From NCBI GenBank assembly GCA_973895155.1, contig OZ316896.1, positions 558,001 through 622,000 of the forward strand: DNA of 64,000 nt. Direction: 5' to 3'. The notes below the pieces were generated by a model. It worked only from the letters and a program-made list of their open reading frames with translations, was not told where the DNA came from and did not search any database. Made by a program: the position numbers and the translations under genes. Each line of letters begins with the position of its first letter. Position 1 is the first letter of the stretch. This document shows positions 37,267-49,847 of this stretch, in pieces. This DNA comes from Marsupella aquatica. Lineage: Eukaryota; Marchantiophyta.

Positions 37267-40200
37267 ATCCAGTTTTGTCCCGGACTTTTTTTTTGCACCT
37301 TTTGTAAGTGCTAAGTGTTGGGATATAATCTAGACTGAATGAGACAGCATCAACATGTGTAAACATTTATCCATAGACTGACATTGAAAGTATGATTTTT
37401 CTCCTTGTCTGCGCTACGACCACGACCGTGAGAGAAATCCAATAATGCAAAATTATTTTCTCAATAACTTCTGCACGATATGGAAGGGATGCTTAGGCTT
37501 GCTCAAGAAATTAATAATTTTTTCATTCACACGGCAACCACATTTGTTGAAGACAGTAGAGGGAACGGAAAGCTATTGAGAGAAAGAAATAATTATTTCT
37601 TGAGCTAACAATATTCATCCATCCTGGGACGACTAGCTTTTCGCGAAAACAAAATGATCACTTCTCTCAGTAACTTGTGTTGGACCTTAGGGATGATCAG
37701 ATTTGTTCAAGAAATGATTCAATCACTTCCGTTCCCTGATTACTGTAGGGAAAATCAGGTTTTTCCAAATTAAATTAATTCTTTCTCTCAGTAACTTCTG
37801 TTCTGTAACTATACAGTAGGGACAACTTTTGCTTAAAAAACAATCAATTATTCAAAACATCAGTCCCTGGGGCATTAAAAGTTAATATCCATGAAACATC
37901 ATAAGTCTTCTCAGTGGTTGTTTTAGGAATATTCAAAGCATTCTGACTTGAAGCACTGGTTTATCTGAATAAAATCTGGAGAGTTACTTATGGCATTGCG
38001 CTTTAATTTGAAAAGAAAAATATCAACTTTTATTGCAGGGCATGAGCAAACCTGATTGTTTATGATAATTATCATTAAGGCCCTGGGCTGCCCCATAATG
38101 GGGTATAACTTACTTTGGACTGTATATCTATCTGTGTAAGCAGGGAAACATACAGGAGACGGTAACGAGTCTAGGCAACTCGTGAAACAAGTTTGCATTC
38201 AAAATGCGACAACGTACGATGACCCAAATCTGCGGACAGAGTTGGAATGTCTGCCCAAATGACTTCAGGGCCTCCAACTTACTCAAGTTAGAATGAATTC
38301 ACTGTAAATAATAGATAAAGGCTCTCTATGCATGTAAAGCTGTAAAGTAACAGGGTGCATTAATAGGGTGAGTTGACAGGGCGAGGTGTAGTGAATACCA
38401 ACTCTTTCTACAAAGCCATTTTTGAGGTCATTGTAGGAGTTGCTTTGGCTCCCTAGTACACCCAGTGGGGGGTTATGGAGGACCATGGCTGTATACTATG
38501 TGCAGTGTGGGTTTTTGACAGACACAAACAAGACCCGGACTACATGGAATGACACATAAAAGCCCAAACCAACATTGCGTCACGAGCTAGTCCACATGGA
38601 GAACCAGTGTGTGGATACTAGTTATTTCAATTAGAATTACTAATTAAACTTGTAAGTACTCTATGGTCCAATAAGTAATAATGGATGTCATTTGTCAATT
38701 GGCCATCTCAACTCGTCTTCTACTGACTAAAACTTACAATGTTGTTTGAAAGGCATGTAAACTAATCCATGTCCATTATGGAGCATTTCAAATTCCCTAG
38801 AGATTCCCATATTCCCAGAAAAGCTGTCTAATTGTGGAGGCAATTGGGTGCACAAGTTTGGTGTAGCCAGGATTGCGATGAATATGAAATCATGCTCAAA
38901 TTTTAAATAGTTTCACAAACTGACTCTTTTCAGTATATAATTTCAGGAACTTATAGAAACTCATTAGTAATCACAAACCCTAAGTTACAAGGCATCAGGT
39001 TTTAGAGCCATTAAGGGACACCCAAATGAAGATGAAGGGAGCAAACCACCATTGAGGGATTTTCAGCAATCTCCCTCAATGCGGATTCACAAGATTCTGT
39101 CAAATGTGGGTAACCAGAACTATTTTAGAGCTAGCTTTGCACGGGCAAATCTCATCAATTGAAAATCATTCAGCATCGTTAAGAGAACTCCTTCACTTGT
39201 CCTAATGCCCTCCAAATTACAGGTCCCATCTTTTGCAAAAGGCAAGGGCAAGGTGGCTTATATTTTGTCGATCAGGTGCAATTCCTCACAGCATTAAGTT
39301 CCACAACCATAACTGCTTTGGGCAAAAAACAAACAGCCAAGCTTAAACAAAAATTTCCATTCTACAATAGCATACAGGGAGACAGTAATACACGAAATTA
39401 AACCTTTCAATTCCAGGCCTCAGCTTTACTTCCACGTGCATCTACTTTCACTTTTGTTGGGTGCAGTTTCCTCTTTGACAATTGTCATGGGTTATGATTG
39501 AGGGACACATCTTTTAGCACAATTTGGGGCCATAAATTGACCACCGCAATCATCATGCAGGGATTCCCTGAGCCAAACAGCGGTCTCCCTAAACGATAAG
39601 GTAGATGACCATTTCAAAGCCTAAAAAATCCCTGAACTCATGGGATGATGCCACCCTTCTACAGCAAAAAGAACTAGTAAGTACTCTAATGAATTGCAGG
39701 TCATGTACGGGTGATAAATTCTGCATTGAAGGAGCCTGAATGTTTTTTGATGGTTGCACTAGAATAATACAATAATCTAAACTAGGGCATGGACCCTATT
39801 CTTGAAATTTCTAATTATCAAGCATTTTGTGTGGAATTCGAGAGTGTTTGTTTGATTGACAGAAAAACTCATTTGTATATGATAATTATCATCCTTCGTC
39901 GCTTCAGATCTAGAATTTGTGAGCCAATTTTTGAAGAAATTTTGCCTTTTATTTCTGTTCATAACCACCACATATGATTGTGGATGAACAACCTTAAAAA
40001 ACAGAGTCAGTCTGCTTTCCGTCTACAAATATGTGTGTGTTGCATTTTGGCCTTGGATTGAGCATGGATGATCTTCCTGAGACCTATTAGAAAGACCATC
40101 CTAAAGGGTGTACAAAAAGATGCACCTTTCTGCAACATGGCTCACCTCTTCCAACATTAATGTTGGGCTATGTTTCAATTTTTGTGCTGACTCAATAAAC

Positions 40201-40813
40201 AAATTACCTATGGTCAATAAATTTCTAGGGGCAGTGTTTGACAAAGTAGGGTACATCTCAATTATGGTCAAGGACCCCACCCGTCCATGATTCCATTGCC
40301 AATGTTGAATTGCCATTTCCTACAGTAAATCTCAGTGATAAATAACTGATTGGTTAAAGAGGCAAAATCTGGTCACTGGCAAGGTGGGCATGCAAGTGAC
40401 CTGCCTGGTACTTGGAATGAATGGATAAGGCCTGTAATATGTATATGCAGCACCATCCAGAGCTCATCAATCATACATGGTGTACAAGAACAGATGAATT
40501 TATTGGGAAACCTTCATAAGATTGTGCAAGAAGCTTCCAGCCACGACAAATGAAGATAGAGCCACAACGCCTGCTGGGAACAATTTCTTTGTCACTTTGT
40601 ATCTAATTCCCTTCAAGCCCAAAAGAAGTGTTGAAATTCCTGCATATTTGTATCATGTGTTAACTACTCCAATTCGTTCCTTTGTCCCTTTGAGGCATCA
40701 GGAAATTGCAAATACTTTACAAAAGCATACCTTTTCTCTTTCTCTGCCTAGTAGGTCAATTAGACAATTAACATGTATGCTTTGCCAAAATGATAGAAAT
40801 GAAGAATACAAAT
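37267..40813. other. intergenic, nothing recognised
   Basis: AT-rich. I inspected the open frames on both strands and found no family resemblance and no splice-joined exons. Confidence 0.35.
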
Positions 40814-41397
40814 TTAAGTAATAGTACTAACACAAACGAGCCCCGATCTCAAAACTGTTTTCATCATGCCCAGGATCATGCCCAATGAACCCAAAACTAT
40901 TGAAAGTCTCTCTTTGTAACACATCACCTAGGGGAAATGTTAGCGATTAGAACTCACCAAGACCCATAGAGGATGCATACGAAGGATTTGTTACAAGCTG
41001 TGGATGTACCACATAGTACAGAGCCAAAGCCGAGGTTGCTCCGGTCACTAGAGAGTTTGTATTGTTGCTCTTGGCATGATCAAGTACCCCACAAGCTACA
41101 AGAGAACATGTCAATGATATAGATTTGATTCATAGGTCATTGATCATGTCTATATCTCTAGTTTGTACCAAACCGTTACCTTAAGTCATGGTTTTCCTTT
41201 TGAATAGTCGAAGTCTATGGAGTTGCCCTTTTCCGTCCTTCTAGCAGATAAAAGAGAGTTGAATTATTACTATATTATGAGTTCGTTCTAAATAGATAAT
41301 TAAGTTTTTCTAGGGTTCCTATTGTACCTCCAACAAGAGCTGCATATGTGATGGTAAGCTTTTGGAGATGTGATGTAGACATTGTCATAGTTGCCAT
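40814..41397 (-). CDS. small membrane protein, TMEM14/FAX-like
   Basis: Three exons in matched phase (41328-41397, 40958-41095, 40814-40896) give 96 residues. The pattern follows the TMEM14/FATTY ACID EXPORT family: a first hydrophobic helix (KLTITYAALVGGACGVLDHA), then NTNSLVTGATSALALYYV (compare the family's G-S-x-x-S-L-x-x-G-x-x-x-A-L helix), then NPSYASSMGLVLGSLGMILG and a basic stretch before MKTVLRSG. FAX proteins move free fatty acids across chloroplast or ER membranes; other members are of unknown role. The usual PAG(L/V) motif and last helix after RSG are missing. So either a fourth exon exists beyond a GTTTGT donor-like site at about 40837, or the gene is truncated. No transit peptide is evident. 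Confidence 0.55.
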
Positions 41398-42286
41398 CGC
41401 CATAACCTCAGCCTTGAGCACTTCCTCTTCTTTGCTCCAGGCTCCTCTAGTCTACGGTATTTTGTACTTCATCCTCACCAAACTCTATCGAGCTACAGAG
41501 TCACCAAACTTGCAATACTTGAAATTATTCTGACAAATTGAGAACAATAAAGGGTACAACAGGAATTTGGAAAAGCAAATTAAAAAGTCATAAACTGTTT
41601 TGCAAAAACAAGCATTAAAACATAATTGTCCAAAGTTACTTCTGTTTTCCTCAGTTTAGGGTAGGGCTGCAACCTTTCACAGTTCTTGTGGCCCTCCCAC
41701 TGCCATCAGATACCCACAGTCACCATTTAACAAAATAGCATGTATTGCGTATTTGATAAGGGTGGAGATCTGGGTGTGCTGATTTTATCATCATTCTACA
41801 CTCCTGCCTCCTCCTTTCACAAAACTGATTGTTTGTTCCTGAGATGTGGTTATTTTCAAAGGATGAACAATGAAGCAATGCCACTCCCCATGCCCACTTT
41901 CATTAATGTTTTTCAAGACATCTTTGTAGCTAAAATAGCCCAAAACACCCAGGTTTCCCTTGAGATTTCCAGTCATGCTTATCACACATCCAATACATTG
42001 ATACATACATGATTGTTAAGTGGTGACTGTGGGTATCTCATGGGGGTGGAGGGCCACAATAGTTGTGAAAGGTTGCAGCCTTACTGTAAAGGTGAGGAAA
42101 GCACTATACGGGAAAGGGGCCACTTAATCTCCAGTAAATTAATCTCCCATAAAGAAGTCCTTAAAAGCTTCAAATGATGTCCTCTCAAACTTGAGAATGA
42201 TCCCAAAGTCCTCATAAGTGAATTCACTCAGCCATTTTTCTGCATTCACCAAATTACTGAAACTCACATGTGCATACCCATAAGTT
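41398..42286. other. mostly non-coding; RRM-like fragment at the end
   Basis: On the minus strand 42148-42288 stays open and reads YGYAHVSFSNLVNAEKWLSE and then FERTSFEAFKDFFMGD before a TAA. The first eight residues resemble an RRM RNP1 motif. This reading is interrupted at its 5' side by the SINE at 42287-42402. I could not build a full gene from it. Confidence 0.3.
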
Positions 42287-42402
42287 TTTTTCAAATTTTT
42301 TTTTTTAAAAGGGGAAATCTGTGAAACCCTACAGATTGGGAAGAATCAGCCACAATAGTCTCTACTCAAGTGAGCTACCTTAAAGTCATGCCTCTCTGGG
42401 CA
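42287..42402 (-). mobile_element. short tRNA-like SINE with 14-bp target-site duplication
   Basis: 116 bp flanked by perfect copies of catacccataagtt (42273-42286 and 42403-42416). Read on the minus strand it has a box A-like GGTAGCTCACTTGAGTAGAG near the 5' end, and ends in an A-rich tail (A11, then TTTG and A7), the hallmarks of poly(A)-primed SINE insertion. A good box B is not visible; GGGTTTCACAGATTTCCCC is a weak T-arm candidate. It is a different family from the SINE at 62.3 kb. Confidence 0.8.
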
Positions 42403-42416
42403 CATACCCATAAGTT

Positions 42417-44213
42417 CTACAAGGGGAAGAATTTTAGGGTGATGAAATAACTATCCAAATCAGAACCCAAGGAGCCCTTAAAAAGGAACCTAAAGTTCTC
42501 CCTGCCCGGCCTCCCTACTCCATCTCTCAAAATTTCAAAAAACTTCTAGCTTTTCCTTAATTAGTTTGTTGATGATGACTGTAACTACTATTTAGAGAAA
42601 TGTTTGGGGGTGATGAAATGGCCATCATGATTAAGCATGGAGATATTCCCTGAAACATCCCCTTCTATTAGTGCCACCCACCAATATGCTGCATATGAAC
42701 ACATGGCTAAACCATAGACCTGAACCCTCATTAAGAATCCAAAGCCTTGTGTCTTCACGCCAAACTCAGGGCTCCAAATTGTCTTGAATGTGAGTTTACT
42801 CTTGTTTGGTTTGTTGGGTGTTCTTTCATCCTCACAAGCTGTCATGCTTATAACAATCACACTCTAACTTGGGGGGTTGACTATGAAAAATTTTAGGAAC
42901 CACATGCGATCCAAAATAGTTAATTTTGATATAAATTAACTAAAGTTTTTAAAAGCGTAGGAGACAAAAGAAGGTATTGTAAATTCACATTTATAGAATA
43001 TTTTCTAATATATATTTTTTATAAAGTAAAATAAATTATTAATATTAAAAATAAAAATATTTATATTAGGCTAGAATCACACATGGTACCCCAAAATATA
43101 CAGTAAGTTAACTCCCAAGCACTCTAATCATATAATGACCAACAAATTAAACATGCAGAGAGTTTGAAATCCTCAAACGAGCATCAAGAAAGCCCTTGCA
43201 TGCACAACATCTCTTCCAGTTCCACAGTTCTCTCAAAAGTTGGTTTGGCCATTTTGGATTGATCCTTTGCTCTTACTAGATAGTCTTTCATCTGCAATGA
43301 GCATGGGACCTTGGACTGAAATGGGGGCAAGTAATGGCAAATCAAGACCTGCAAGCTGGAGGAAGGCAATGAAATTATGAAGGTGATTGGCCTATGGTAT
43401 TGTTTGTGTGAATTTTCGTGATTGTTGTTTTCACTTTTGCAAACTGTTTTTTTCAGTGCAAAAAAATCCATTGAAACACGGGGATGATAAACTGGGAGAA
43501 CCATTTTTTGCATTTTTTTGCCATAACATAAAAAACCGCCAATGTTTGTAATAATTTTTATCGCAAAAATGATCATTTTGGCAGAATATTTCAGGTCCTT
43601 AATACACGATCCATGCATGCCCTACTTTAAAGTATTCTCAAGTAAGGGGACATTTGAAGATTCAGCAAATCTTTTGCCCATCTTTACTATTGAATTTGTG
43701 CACCCATTTCCTCTCTAGTGGATGTGGCATCACCTGCACCATGTTAAGGGATCTGTTGCTGGAAATTTTGGCTTTTGCCATTGGTACGTGGCAGTATACT
43801 GACAAAGTAAGTGCCTCTCCTGAGGTTCTCTCCATGCCATCCAAGTCCCCTTCCAAGTCTTTCTCGGTTCCAGCTCCAATTATGAGACACCCACTTAGTC
43901 ACACTTTTGCAAAGAACAGTCTGTTTCTTCTATTGAACCTGATGCAATTTTGGCAGTGTTGGTCAAATCTTCCACTCATAGTGAATTGCAGTTATCCTCT
44001 TGCACAGTCTCACTTTCAAGTATTGAAAGCAGAGTTCAATTAGACACTGAAGTTTCCAAAATCAACAAAAGCTTTCTAATCTTGAAATGAGTAGGTCCTG
44101 TTGCATGAGTAGCTGGATCATAACCATCAAGAAAGAAACAAAAAGACTAACCTTCACTGCGGCACTTTGCCAAGTGGGTGATTTAGGAATGATACGGTAC
44201 ATATTGTGTGAAA
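42417..44213. other. no gene built; coding-like minus-strand debris
   Basis: Several minus-strand frames look more coding than chance (for example SDLDSYFITLKFF near 42450 and, similar to it, the end of the frame at 42588-42860, NHDGHFITPKHFS). They could be remnants of a duplicated, decayed gene. A very AT-rich patch lies at 42995-43065. The last 150 bases are the 3' region of the transporter gene. Confidence 0.3.
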
Positions 44214-47165
44214 TCATTTGCTCGTTGAGGAGGAGTCCTCCACCATATCAGTCAAAGGCCTTCCCTGAGTCTCCACTGGGAAGAACATGACGGCCACCCC
44301 AGCAGCAACAGGCACTGCTGAAAACAGTGAAACTGCCAATCCCTGCTGACAATTCCTCACCAAGTCTACTGCTACCAATGGGCACACAAGGCCACCAACT
44401 CTAGCAATCGCGTTTGCGGTACCCAATCCAGTCGAGCGGTTGTTTGTCGGGTAAACCTGTGAGCAAGAGAAGCGGTCTTCAAAAGGAATGGGATAGCTAA
44501 CACATGTCAAGTCATGAAGGCTAGGCTGTGATAAGCTTGACACAGAGATATAGAGGAAGCTCTAGTACTTGAACTTGCTTTCTATCCAAAACCGATAGAC
44601 TGCACAAAATCCAGGATGACAGTCAGGGGACAAAAACAGTAATACAAGCAACCATTTGCTTTGAAGCACGCTTAAAACTACCTCAGGGGCATAGATGTAG
44701 AGGACAGTGAAGGCGCCCATGATGGAAGCACGAGCACCAAATAGGAGAAACGTAGTGAGATCCACTGACTGCACATGTACCAATGGCAAAAGAAAAGCAC
44801 CACACAGTGTAAAGAGTGCTGCCATGGAGCGCTTCCTACCCCACCGATCAACAACGTATGCTGCCACTGCTAGCCCTGGAATCTCTGTCACACACAGTCA
44901 TAAAGAAAGGCACTGTTGGAGCAAAATACAAACTAACACTGGTCAACCACCTCCCACCAAAAAGGAAGCATCAAAATACTCGTTCAATCGTCAACCCAAG
45001 TTCAATTGGCACAGTTGAGAATCCGTATGGCCTCCACAAAGCCTAACATCTATAAGGGATAAATTCTGACTTTCGTCGTCACTGTAAAACTGTATGTTAC
45101 TGGCGAGATAATTGTTACAACATACGGGGGTTGACACTAACCATCGAGGGGAACAGAACACAAAACTCGTCTCTGCTGGAAAGTCGATAATTATATAGAT
45201 GCCTACCTCCAATGCTGGAAACAAAAACATTTCGATATAGCTGGTCGCTGTCTGAAGCTGCAGAGATATTACCAGCTCCCTCTGGCCTGCAATTGGGTTC
45301 TCCCCCGCTTAATTGTGATGTCAGCAACACAAGCCCGTAATACGTAAATGCATTGGCGAAGAAAACAGACCAAAGAAGGAGTGTGGATGAGCGAAGTGGT
45401 GGCGACAGGAGGGAGGTGAAATTCGAAAATATTTTATTTAAACCCGAAGTAATGGTCTTCTTCGCGACAGTCCTATTTCCCTCACTGCCAAAGTGTTCCA
45501 AAAGTTCGACTTCGTCTGGAACTGTCGTTCGAACCATATCCCCCATTTTCACATTCCCATGAAATGATGATCCTGTCTCACCTTGGTGTCCAACCAGCGG
45601 CCTTGTCTGTACTAATCTTCCTTGTGGAAGTGACCTACAATTTACACTCGCCATCTGTTGAAGAATCTGAAAAGCTTTCTCTGTTTCCCCTTTGGCAGCT
45701 AAATACCTAGGACTTTCGGGAACAAGGGAGTAGAATAAGAGCAGGATTGCGAGTGGCACCGAAGACAAACCTAGAAGCCACCTCCAGCCCAAAGTCGGCA
45801 TCACCGCCTATACATCAAGAAGACAATATTTCCTCAAACCATGAGTAATGTTTTCAAATTTGCATCCTCATCCGGGTAGTTGGTGCCCTATGATCTCTCA
45901 TGATGCTAGTTGTCATGTCCAGAAAGTGAGGTTGTTGCAAATTACTAAAATACTTGGTGCTATACATTTAAATGCTCAAGCAATAGACTTCAGAGAGCTT
46001 CACATGAGCCGAAGCAAGAGTAACACTGAAGACTAACATGGTGGCTTTATGCGTGGATAGGAAGGAATCAGAACGGAGAAGATAAACTCACCCATGCCAA
46101 TGATGCTTCTACAATTGAACCCAAAGTCCAGAACAACGAGATGATAACCATCCAGAGGCCTCGATTGGCAGATGGTACGAACTCCATGAACCAGGCAGAG
46201 ACCACAGGTCCACCGCCAAGCCCAACGCCAACCAAACCCCGAAGCAGTATGAGGGTGAGATAGTTTGGAGACGTTGCACTCAACAAGCCAGCGACGAAAG
46301 TCAAAACTGCAGTGGCAAAAAACCCAAACCTGCAACGAAAATAAGCACTCTGGCGATCATCAGGTGGTTGCAGAAAATTACTTCAGGTTGGGCAAATTCT
46401 CAACGAAATTTTTAGCTCTAAAAACCTTTCATGATAGTGCTTTTACTATCGACAGCAAATAATATGTAGGTGAATGTACAAATACAGACCGATCAAGTCT
46501 TAGAGCATGAAATTTACCGTCGACCTTTAGCATCAGAAAGAACGCCCCAAGAGTAAGCTCCAATCATCATGCCTCCAAATACCACACTGGCAATTAAGCT
46601 TTCTTCACGACCAGTGAGACCCCATTCACTTTGCACTGCCGGCCCAATGAAAGAGAGCAGCATCATCTCCATGGCTTCCGCTGTCCAGGACATGCCAGCA
46701 TACGCCAGCAGCCATCCCTGGTATGGTCCGAAACCAGCCTGCTTGATGGCATCCTCAACCGTGAAAGTCTCATATCCGCCCATGTCATCCTCTTCTGTCT
46801 GGGTGCTACTACCAAGGCCAGGATCTGCAATTAGGTACTGTTGTAGGACATGTCTATCAGTTCTAACCTTCGGATGCTATCACCACCATCTAATGCTGAA
46901 TTTGCTCATGTTCACACAAAACTAACGAACTGGAATGCTTGCCGAGTGCTCTTAACACCACACCGACCACCACTGCAGTGTTCCCGTATGTTGATACAGA
47001 TGCTTGCGAAAGCAACCAGGACTGCTCTCGAAACCGCGTAACAAGTATCCATTCTATTCATCAAAGGAATTGGAAAAACAAATGCGGCTAAAACGCGATG
47101 ACGGTGCCTCAGGGCCTCAAAACTAAGCAAAAGGACTCACCTTGCAATTTTAACCGGCATTTCAT
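44214..47165 (-). CDS. MFS transporter, OCT7/NiaP-like (SV2 family)
   Basis: Twelve-helix major facilitator related to Arabidopsis OCT7 (organic cation/carnitine transporter 7) and to the NiaP nicotinate transporters. Six exons with matched phase: 47141-47165, 46518-46824, 46092-46329, 45207-45807, 44682-44884 and 44214-44456, 538 residues. Motifs are AEAMEMMLLSFIGPAVQSEW, then GAYSWGVLSDAKGRR (loop 2-3 MFS signature), GLVGVGLGGGPVVSAWFMEF, SPRYLAAKGETEKA (after helix 6), a long polar central loop, then VVDRWGRKRSM (loop 8-9), VLYIYAPEVYPTNNRSTGLG, and a last helix before a Ser-rich tail. The substrate cannot be read from sequence. The first exon supplies only eight residues. A start at the downstream ATG (46781-46783) would fit the family length as well. 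Confidence 0.9.
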
Positions 47166-48450
47166 TTGCCACTGGACGCTCTGAACTACGAGGAGGCCCT
47201 GGCTTGAACAAACCCCTGGCCAATCTCCCAGAACACCTCTTTCGTAGAATTGTACCGTCAGTCTCCAAAATGCTGCTGGGTTTCCATTCTCTAGAGAAGC
47301 TTTTCAAACTTGATCTAGGTGGAGAAATTCGCCAGTGTGGCCCGGCGTACCTTGGGGTCGAAAATTGAAATGAAAACAGAAAACTGGACGAGGACTTGGA
47401 CAAACAGGTTGGACGGCGTTCAGAAAGAGAAGTCGTATTGACTCGGTTTGGTTGAACGGAACAGTAGATAGGGTTCATCAACCCACCCTTCATGAGGAAA
47501 GGTTTTGCAGAAACCCCCGTCAATGCTGGATCATTAACACTACGAATTACACTCCCCTGGACGCTTGAGAGCCCGTAATTTCCTGAAATAAGCACGAGTG
47601 TCAACTCTAATGTTTCCTGTTATCTTGCCCAACAATTGAATATACAGGAGAGGTATGCCAAAATTGACAACAACCACCCGGTTCTCGTTGTCGCATTCAA
47701 AGAGCAACAAATCCCTTCTAGTATACTAATATAACCGTAGCCCATGCGTTCTGACGGTACCCATCAAGCAAACCCAAAGAATGATGGAATACTATTTCTC
47801 TAAAAATTGATTAGCCATGCAGTAGGTTTTCTCGTCCGCGGTGGAGATTTAGGCTACAGTGCCAGAGTGTTTTGTCACAATTGTATCCCCTAATTCGCAT
47901 ATGCTGAATTCAAGGTCGAGTGTCGTTTACTCTCCGGATTCGTCCTCACTGGTACTAAAGCATTCCTTGCTCTCACTCTCTCACAACTTCTCTGCCCTTC
48001 CTCAAGACAACTGGGGCATCTCTGCAATTCTACTTCTCTGTAATCCTACCCACTCTATAATGCCTAGTAAATAATGAGAGCTCCGCCGTTGCCCACTTGA
48101 ATTCTAAAAGCATGAAAAACCCGAGCACAAACAAACCCTCTATCGATGAGCTTCAATTACCAATTTACGCCCTCACCTCGGCCACAAAAACGCCGTAATA
48201 CCTCCGGAAACACAAGATTTGATCCTCGGGGACTTGGAGCCCAATCAACAAAACGAACACACGAACTCAAAATCACCTCATCATACACCACACACGGGAA
48301 CCACATAGAGCAAGGGCCGACACCATCCACCAGAGAAGAAAAGGGAGCACGAGAACTGAGCAGTGACAGAATTCAGACCGGAGCGTGAATATCCATACCG
48401 GGATTCTCTGAGATGCCACGACACCGAAATCGACGAAGACAATGGCAGCA
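47166..48450. other. upstream of the MFS gene
   Basis: A minus-strand frame of 155 codons (47137-47604) ends at the first donor of the transporter gene, but in the wrong phase to join it, so it is more likely 5' untranslated sequence. Beyond 47.6 kb nothing is recognised. Confidence 0.4.
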
Positions 48451-48515
48451 ATTCAAGAGTTCTTTTGCCTCGAAAAAACTCAGTGAATTTCATTCAAAAA
48501 GCCATCTACATCGGA
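48451..48515 (-). mobile_element. solo LINE 3' end (about 60 bp)
   Basis: ttttgcctcgaaaaaac ... ttcattcaaaaagcca is shared with 59373-59412, where it forms the 3' end of the LINE on the same strand. Only the terminal part is present, as expected for an extremely 5'-truncated insertion. Confidence 0.6.
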
Positions 48516-49847
48516 ATGCGGGTCCCAGCAATAACTTGCCAAATCCTGCATACTTGACTTTGAGTTTGCACAACGCAACGAATTCAACGGACAGAGCACA
48601 AGTGGAGATTGCATATGAGGGTCGCTCTCAAGGATAATTACAATGAAGTAATCCTCGCGTAAAAATTATTCTTGAGAAGATAAACAATAATTCAGTTTTC
48701 CAGAGTTGTACATATCATTTTACCCAATTTGGTCTCGTGGCAGAATTGACTTTATTTACCTCTTCTTCCAGTGTTAACTTTACTAATTCTAGTTTGCGAG
48801 GAAGTTGACGCTCCGATGGACCATAACAAAACCTAACGACTCAGAGACACCCAAAAGAAAGTGAGCATTCATATCTCTGAGTAACACATTTATTTTTGGA
48901 TGATCAATGCGTGTTTTGACAATCCACGGTGCATCTTGTGAACTGTTGCGGTTTTTGGGCTTCAGTTGGAATTTGCAAGGGAAGCAAACTTTGTAGATCA
49001 AAGCTCCCAGAGAACGAGCATTTTTATCTAATAGGTGAACGTCCATGTAATGAAGTTTGATTTCTTTGTGGACAATTGACTATTTGCTGAACTGGTCTAC
49101 CTGACAAGGTCGCTTGTTGACGCTGACATTATTTCACAGCATGACATCTTCATGGATCCTTGGTCCATGATCAGGCTTCTCCATGCTCAACTATAACTTT
49201 TGGGAGAAGGTGTCACTCGAGACATTCTACGGATGAAGCTGGCGGTAAGTGAGTGGCATTTTTCAGGCTGGTCTGCAACCACAAACCTTTCTTACTTGGA
49301 CTTGACCTTTCTTACAACTTGTTTCTTACTTCTTACATGTGCTCGACACCCAAATCTCACAATAGGGCGGACCTCTCGGCAATGAAGGAAATTCACGGAC
49401 TGATGGCAGATACAGTACTTCCGTCTGAACGTCGTCGCCTTGCCCAAAGCACATCTGTACCACACCCAAAGCCGACAAGAATGGCGACCTCTAAGTTGGG
49501 CAACTGAAAATTTAAGCCTTCACAATTGCTAAATACAAACTGACTTACGGAGGTTCTCCGAATCTCTTGTCGGGGCATGCTTCAGTTCTTCGCTCCCTAT
49601 TATGGTTGTGGGTCGAATATGGCAAGATGATCAATCAAGTGACGTGCCAGAGCATGAATATCCGCTTGAACCGAGGGCTCAGTGTCACCTATTTCTTACT
49701 TGGACCAGTTCACTCAGTTATCATGAGCATATCATATTATCATGCAGAAGTAAGTTGATGAATGGACAATGACAGGTTAGTCGTTGTTCCTGTCAAGACA
49801 GTTTTTCTTCGAAAAACGTTTCCATATTCCATAAATAAAGGCAGCTG
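48516..49847. other. intergenic, nothing recognised
   Basis: Short frames only. The last 100-200 bases are the 3' region of the CHAT gene. Confidence 0.4.

Noticed and set aside
47137-47604. 155-codon minus-strand frame rich in Ser, possibly a transit peptide of the MFS gene
   Set aside because: It reaches the donor at 47140 with two leftover bases, but the next exon needs one. The other frame (MKCRLKLQ + DPGLG) joins in phase, so this frame is treated as leader sequence.
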